Of a stretch of DNA of 33,273 nucleotides, positions 29,304 to 33,273 are shown piece by piece (position 1 is the stretch's first letter; every line of letters starts with the position of its first letter). The DNA is taken from contig NZ_FWXL01000019.1 in the NCBI RefSeq assembly GCF_900176395.1, positions 1 to 33,273 on the forward strand, written 5' to 3'. Made by a program: the position numbers and the translations under genes. This DNA comes from Novosphingobium sp. B1 (GTDB lineage Bacteria; Pseudomonadota; Alphaproteobacteria; Sphingomonadales; Sphingomonadaceae). Under the pieces are notes generated by a model. The model saw only the letters and a list, made by a program, of their open reading frames with translations. It had not been told where the DNA came from and searched no databases.

Positions 29304-30995
29304 GTGGATATATCACCCATTATGCCTGCAATTGGACGTCGACGGTTTGTTCAAGGACTCCTTGTTGGAGGGGTAGCCTCCAGTCTTGCGTTGCCCGCTT
29401 GGGCCTCCGGACCAGCTGGCGACGCCGCGCTTTCGGGTACTGAATTCGATCTCGAGATTGCAGGCTTGCCCGTAAATTATACGGGCAAGCGTCGTATTGC
29501 GACGGCAGTGAATGGCCGCGTTCCCGCGCCGACGTTGCGCTTCCGAGAGGGTGATACCGTGACGCTGCGAGTCCACAACAAGCTGGACGAAATGACAAGC
29601 GTGCACTGGCATGGCCTGATCGTACCGGCCGAGATGGACGGAGTACCGGGCATCAGCTTTGGCGGGATCGCACCGGGCGAAACTTTCACGTACCGCTTTC
29701 CCATCCGTCAAACCGGCACTTTCTGGTACCATGCCCATACGCTCGCGGAGCAGACTGGACTTTTCGGGGCCATCGTGATCGAGCCACGGGAAAGTCAGGT
29801 CAGGCCTCCGGACCGAGACTATGTCGTGATGCTGAGCGACTGGACCGATGAGCCGCCCTTGCAGGTGTTCCTCAATCTCAAGAAGCAGAGTAATTACTAT
29901 AATTTCGGACAGCCCACTGTCGGCGACTTCGTCAAGGATGCCAGGGAAGTCGGACTCGCGGCGGCGATCAAGAAGCGGCAGATGTGGAATGCGTCGCGGA
30001 TGAACCCGACTGACTACAGCGACGTTTCGGCCGCTACCTATACCTATCTTTTGAACGGAACGACGACGGCAGGCAATTGGACTGGGGTGGCCAGCCCCGG
30101 CGAGCGGGTACGCTTACGCTTTGTCGGTGCCGGCACCGCAACGTTCTTCGACGTACGCATTCCCGGATTGCCCCTGACGATCGTTGCAACGGACGGCCAG
30201 AACGTGGAGCCGGTCACCGTCGACGAATTCCGGATCGCGCCGGGCGAGACCTATGATGTCGAATTTACCATGCCCGATGCCAAGCCTTACACGATCTTCG
30301 CGCAATCGATGGACCGGACAGGTTTTGCGCGGGGCACGATCGCGCCCTCACCGGGCATGACCGGCCCGATTCCTGCCCTAGATCAGCGCCCTTGGTTGGA
30401 ACCTATCGATATGATGGGCGCGATGGCGGCAATGGCAGGCGGACACACTGGTCACGGCATGATGGAGATGCCGCCGCTGGCGAAGCATGCGCGCACCGAG
30501 TATGGCGCCAACAATGACATGCGGGTGGATTATCCGCGCACCAATCTCGACGATCCCGGCGCTGGATTGCGCGGTCGTCCATGGCGCGTGCTCACTTATG
30601 CCGACCTCAAGAGCCCGAATGGAGACCCTGATCCCCGCGAGCCTGAACGTGATATCGAATTGCACCTGACGGGTAACATGGAGCGGTTCATTTGGTCGCT
30701 TGATGGGATCAAGCTCAACGATTCCAAGCCATTGCATTTCCGCCCAAACGAGCGCCTGCGGGTCACCTTCGTGAACGACACGATGATGTCCCACCCCATG
30801 CATCTTCACGGGATGTGGAGTGACCTGGAGGACGCGGCGGGCATGTTCCAGGTGCGAAAGCACACGATCGTTGTGCAGCCTGCGCAGCGCCTGAGCTTTC
30901 GCGTAACCGCAGACGCCATCGGCCGATGGGCATTCCATTGCCATCTGCTTTACCACATGGCTGCCGGCATGTTCCGCGAGGTTGTCGTCGCATGA
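29304..30995 (+). CDS. copA: Multicopper oxidase CopA
   Basis: The 563-residue periplasmic oxidase carries a twin-arginine signal (GRRRFVQG, about 11-18) and the four copper-ligand blocks: HWHG (101-104), WYHAH (141-145), HPMHLHG (497-503) and HCHLLYHM (545-552). It should oxidise Cu(I) to the less toxic Cu(II) and bind copper. A Met/His stretch (MMGAMAAMAGGHTGHGMMEM, near residues 373-393) is the Met-rich loop of CopA-type enzymes. It is slightly shorter than the Pseudomonas protein. The frame opens at GTG 29304; ATG 29322, nearer the Tat motif, is an alternative. copB follows with an ATGA overlap. Confidence 0.93.
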   Translation: MDISPIMPAIGRRRFVQGLLVGGVASSLALPAWASGPAGDAALSGTEFDLEIAGLPVNYTGKRRIATAVNGRVPAPTLRFREGDTVTLRVHNKLDEMTSVHWHGLIVPAEMDGVPGISFGGIAPGETFTYRFPIRQTGTFWYHAHTLAEQTGLFGAIVIEPRESQVRPPDRDYVVMLSDWTDEPPLQVFLNLKKQSNYYNFGQPTVGDFVKDAREVGLAAAIKKRQMWNASRMNPTDYSDVSAATYTYLLNGTTTAGNWTGVASPGERVRLRFVGAGTATFFDVRIPGLPLTIVATDGQNVEPVTVDEFRIAPGETYDVEFTMPDAKPYTIFAQSMDRTGFARGTIAPSPGMTGPIPALDQRPWLEPIDMMGAMAAMAGGHTGHGMMEMPPLAKHARTEYGANNDMRVDYPRTNLDDPGAGLRGRPWRVLTYADLKSPNGDPDPREPERDIELHLTGNMERFIWSLDGIKLNDSKPLHFRPNERLRVTFVNDTMMSHPMHLHGMWSDLEDAAGMFQVRKHTIVVQPAQRLSFRVTADAIGRWAFHCHLLYHMAAGMFREVVVA

Positions 30996-31903
30996 GCACC
31001 ACAACGAACCTTGTTGTTCTTGCCGCTATCGCAAGCCTCGCCGCAGCCTTTCCCGCGGCCGCACAGGAAGCTCCTCCTGCGCCGAAGGAAGATCATTCCG
31101 GAATGGATATGTCGGGAGACATGCAGGGCATGGATATGCCCGCTGCTCCCACGAAAATGGAGATGGGCGGGATGCAGGGCGGCAAGGCCCCTGCGGACGC
31201 GCGAAACTCCGACGATTATTCTGACGGCTACCGCAATTCGACTTTGCCCAACTACGAAATGGCCGATCAGATCTCGATCCCGAAAGTTCTCGTAGACGAA
31301 CTGGAGTTTGCCAGCGGCAACGAAGGTCAGGGTATCGGTTGGTCGGTCCTGCTGACCAATGGAACCGACAGCAACAAATTATGGCTCAGGTCTCAGGGCC
31401 TCAAAAATAGCAAGGAAGAACGGCTTGATCCCGAATCGAGCGCCGAAGCCCTCTGGTGGCATTCGGCCGGGCCCTATTGGGGAACATTGGTCGGTGTGCG
31501 CCAGGATATCGGCAAGGGAGCGACTACCTGGCTTGCAGCCGGTGTCGAGGGCTTGGCCCCTTATTGGTTCGACGTGCAGTTGACGGGCTATGTGGGCACG
31601 GACGGGCGCTTGGCGGCTCGTGCCAAGTTGTCATATGAAGCACTGCTGACCAATCGATTGATCCTGACCCCTCAGGTCGAGGCCAATGTCTATAGCAAGC
31701 AATCCCGAGATCGCGAGCTGGGCAGCGGGTTCAGCAACGTCGAATTGAGCGCGCGTATGCGCTATGAGGTTTCGCGCAAGTTCGCACCTTACATCGGCTA
31801 TGTCTGGGAACAAGCGCTCGGTGGCAGTGCTGATTTCAGGCGGTCGCGTGGAGAAGGGCCAGGCGAGCACCGGTTTGTAGCTGGTCTGCGGTTGTGGTGG
31901 TAA
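30992..31903 (+). CDS. copB: Outer membrane copper resistance protein CopB
   Basis: The 303-residue product has a signal peptide (about 1-24), a Met-rich N-terminal part (GMDMSGDMQGMDMPAAP, MEMGGMQGG) and a beta-barrel-like C-terminal domain ending in an aromatic strand (GLRLWW). Motifs such as WWHSAGPYWG, YWFDVQLTGYVG, LILTPQVEANVY and FAPYIGYVWEQALGG are typical of CopB. It should reside in the outer membrane and bind or pass copper. ATG 30992 overlaps the copA stop. Confidence 0.92.
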   Translation: MSTTTNLVVLAAIASLAAAFPAAAQEAPPAPKEDHSGMDMSGDMQGMDMPAAPTKMEMGGMQGGKAPADARNSDDYSDGYRNSTLPNYEMADQISIPKVLVDELEFASGNEGQGIGWSVLLTNGTDSNKLWLRSQGLKNSKEERLDPESSAEALWWHSAGPYWGTLVGVRQDIGKGATTWLAAGVEGLAPYWFDVQLTGYVGTDGRLAARAKLSYEALLTNRLILTPQVEANVYSKQSRDRELGSGFSNVELSARMRYEVSRKFAPYIGYVWEQALGGSADFRRSRGEGPGEHRFVAGLRLWW

Positions 31904-33126
31904 GGGGAGGTCCCAAGCTCTCTGCACATACTGGAACCCGTCTGAACACTGACAGTCCGCCCCGCCGATCCGTGAAAGCCGCCATGGCGCCAGCAATGTT
32001 GGCGGTAGGGGCGGCAGCTGCGGCAAACACGGCATTTCTCCCCTGGCTCCCTGACCTTGTTGACCAGGGGCTTGGGGCAAGGGGCGCGATCAATCACGAG
32101 ATGCACGTGGCGATTCTGAGCGCCATATTCCCGTTGGGCGGCGTGATCGCGGCCCCGTTCGCCGGGGCACTTGCCGACCGCTACCGATTCCAATTGTTTC
32201 TGTTTTTTGCAGTCATGGCGCTGGCGGTATCCACGGCGCTCACCGGTGCTACGTCACTTGTTGTGTTATATGGTCTGCGTGCCGTCGCTGGATTGGCTTT
32301 TGGCGCGATTGTTCCGCTCTGCCTTCTGGTCGGCCATCAAGTCGCCTGCGATCCGCATGAGAAGGCGGGCCTTTTTACGATGCTGACAGCCTCCTTGTTC
32401 CTTGGAGACTTTGCGGGTCCCCTCCTTGCCGAGGGATCGGCACGGATATTACCCGAGCTGCCGCTTCTGGCTTTCGGTATCGGCATAGGCTTAGTGGGCT
32501 CCGTGGTGATGGTTGGATCGTCCGAGAGCCACTATTGTCGAGTGCCCCACGACGACCTGCCCACAAATGACAATTCGACGTTGCTCGTCTTACTGTTGCT
32601 GGGTCTTACAATCACCGGAACAGGCGGCCTCGCAGCCATTCATCTCAGCCTTGTTCTGCATCGCCCCGATGCGCTGTTCCAGCGTGAGCATATCGCATGG
32701 ATGCTAAGTCTTTGCGGTCTGGCCATGTTGGGTGCCCAAGGCTTCCATGCCCGGTTCAGCTGGCTTGTAGATCGGCCTGTCGCCCTCGCGGCGGTGATGT
32801 TGATCGTACAAGGCGTCGCGCTTTGGCAATTCTCCGCCGCGCGCACTGGCCCTGCCATTGCGGCCACAATCTTTGCTGCGGGGTGGAGTGCAGCGACTTT
32901 GCGACTGATTGCCAGCTTCTGGATCAGCACTTCTAGAAGCCGTTCGGGCTTCAGACTTGGCCTTCAGCACGGCTTTGCGAGCATTAGCCAAGTGGGCGTT
33001 CCAATCGCGACGGCATTCCTACGCAACGAATGGCACAAAACTGTCCTCTGGAGCATTATCGCCGTTTGTACGGTCTTGCTCTTTGCGCTCCCACTCGTCT
33101 GGCGCAAGGATACTTCAACCGGATAA
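31894..33126 (+). CDS. MFS transporter
   Basis: The product (410 residues from GTG 31894) has about twelve membrane helices in two sets, with the MFS loop GALADRYRFQ between helices 2 and 3 (about residues 90-100). A central cytoplasmic loop (about 205-225) separates the halves. The substrate is unknown; copper or another toxic compound is plausible from its position directly after copB. The start is uncertain: GTG 31894 overlaps copB by 10 bases, and GTG 31971 or ATG 31983 would still keep the first helix. Confidence 0.75.
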   Translation: MVVRGGPKLSAHTGTRLNTDSPPRRSVKAAMAPAMLAVGAAAAANTAFLPWLPDLVDQGLGARGAINHEMHVAILSAIFPLGGVIAAPFAGALADRYRFQLFLFFAVMALAVSTALTGATSLVVLYGLRAVAGLAFGAIVPLCLLVGHQVACDPHEKAGLFTMLTASLFLGDFAGPLLAEGSARILPELPLLAFGIGIGLVGSVVMVGSSESHYCRVPHDDLPTNDNSTLLVLLLLGLTITGTGGLAAIHLSLVLHRPDALFQREHIAWMLSLCGLAMLGAQGFHARFSWLVDRPVALAAVMLIVQGVALWQFSAARTGPAIAATIFAAGWSAATLRLIASFWISTSRSRSGFRLGLQHGFASISQVGVPIATAFLRNEWHKTVLWSIIAVCTVLLFALPLVWRKDTSTG

Positions 33127-33273
33127 GTCCGGGGCGCGTTCAGCAATCGCAATCAGGTGCGCAACCGCCGCCTTGATGGTAAGCGATGTCCTGAGCCCAC
33201 CTTGCGCGGGTGATACGGAGCGCCGAGTGTCCGCGCCCTGATTGTCGAGGGGCGCTGGTGCTATGACGATGTC
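33115..33273 (-). CDS. C-terminal end of an unrecognised gene (runs off the window)
   Basis: A minus-strand frame is open from the window edge to TGA at 33117-33115. Its last residues include SLTIKAAVAHLIAIAERAPDLSG, a helical, coding-like ending. It converges with the MFS gene and overlaps its end by 12 bases. I cannot name it. Confidence 0.35.
   Translation of the reverse strand, partial: DIVIAPAPLDNQGADTRRSVSPAQGGLRTSLTIKAAVAHLIAIAERAPDLSG

Noticed and set aside
1..33273. tRNA, rRNA, CRISPR array or replication origin
   Set aside because: I saw no cloverleaf-like segment, rRNA sequence, spaced repeats or iteron array on reading both strands, although a profile search could still find a diverged one.

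Overview
The window looks like an accessory, metal-resistance segment (plasmid or genomic island) of an alphaproteobacterium. A sphingomonad is my best guess, from the overall look of the copper genes, the DUF1622/DUF2933/DUF5676-type membrane proteins and the insertion sequences. The host is inferred by family resemblance, not proven.

Layout. (1) 1-4576: insertion-sequence graveyard. The end of one IS21-family element (to about 94) abuts an IS630-family element (112-4574, perfect 11-bp terminal repeats, TA duplication). That element is split by a second IS21-family element (491-3940, 5-bp duplication), which is itself split by an IS110-family element (about 547-2144). All but the IS110 transposase are broken. 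(2) 4817-5371: YgjV-like membrane protein. (3) 9346-5594, minus strand: a compact four-gene operon encoding a small Met-rich periplasmic protein; a membrane-anchored FAD/NAD(P)H/[2Fe-2S] reductase with an unusual periplasmic Met-rich part and a frameshifting C11 tract; a membrane protein with two His-X13-His pairs (predicted di-heme b); and a membrane-anchored heptaheme c-type cytochrome. (4) 9520-10954: a second IS110-family element (IS1111-like layout) with a 71-bp perfect inverted repeat around it. (5) 22246-10975, minus strand: a nuclease-like protein; a DUF2933 / methyltransferase / YHS / DUF5676 membrane cluster; the sugar-phosphate operon tal-pgi fusion, gnd, zwf and a HAD phosphatase; a second HAD phosphatase; a small secreted protein; and a DUF1622 protein. 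(6) 22441-24073: a small lipoprotein, a Met/His-rich protein and a LOG-family protein. (7) 24285-33126, plus strand: a beta-CASP metallohydrolase, three paralogous secreted proteins of unknown function, a MerR-type regulator, Met-rich lipoprotein and periplasmic proteins, a Csp1-type copper storage protein with a Tat signal, copA, copB and an MFS transporter.

How it may work together. CopA/CopB, the Csp-like protein and several Met-rich proteins point to periplasmic copper oxidation, sequestration and export. The pentose-phosphate genes can supply NADPH. The four-gene redox operon looks able to carry electrons from cytoplasmic NAD(P)H through FAD, [2Fe-2S] and membrane hemes b to periplasmic hemes c. 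The link between this chain and copper is inferred from the Met-rich and Cys-Cys sequences it shares with the copper proteins. The redox operon and the three-paralog secreted family are the best candidates for undescribed biology here.
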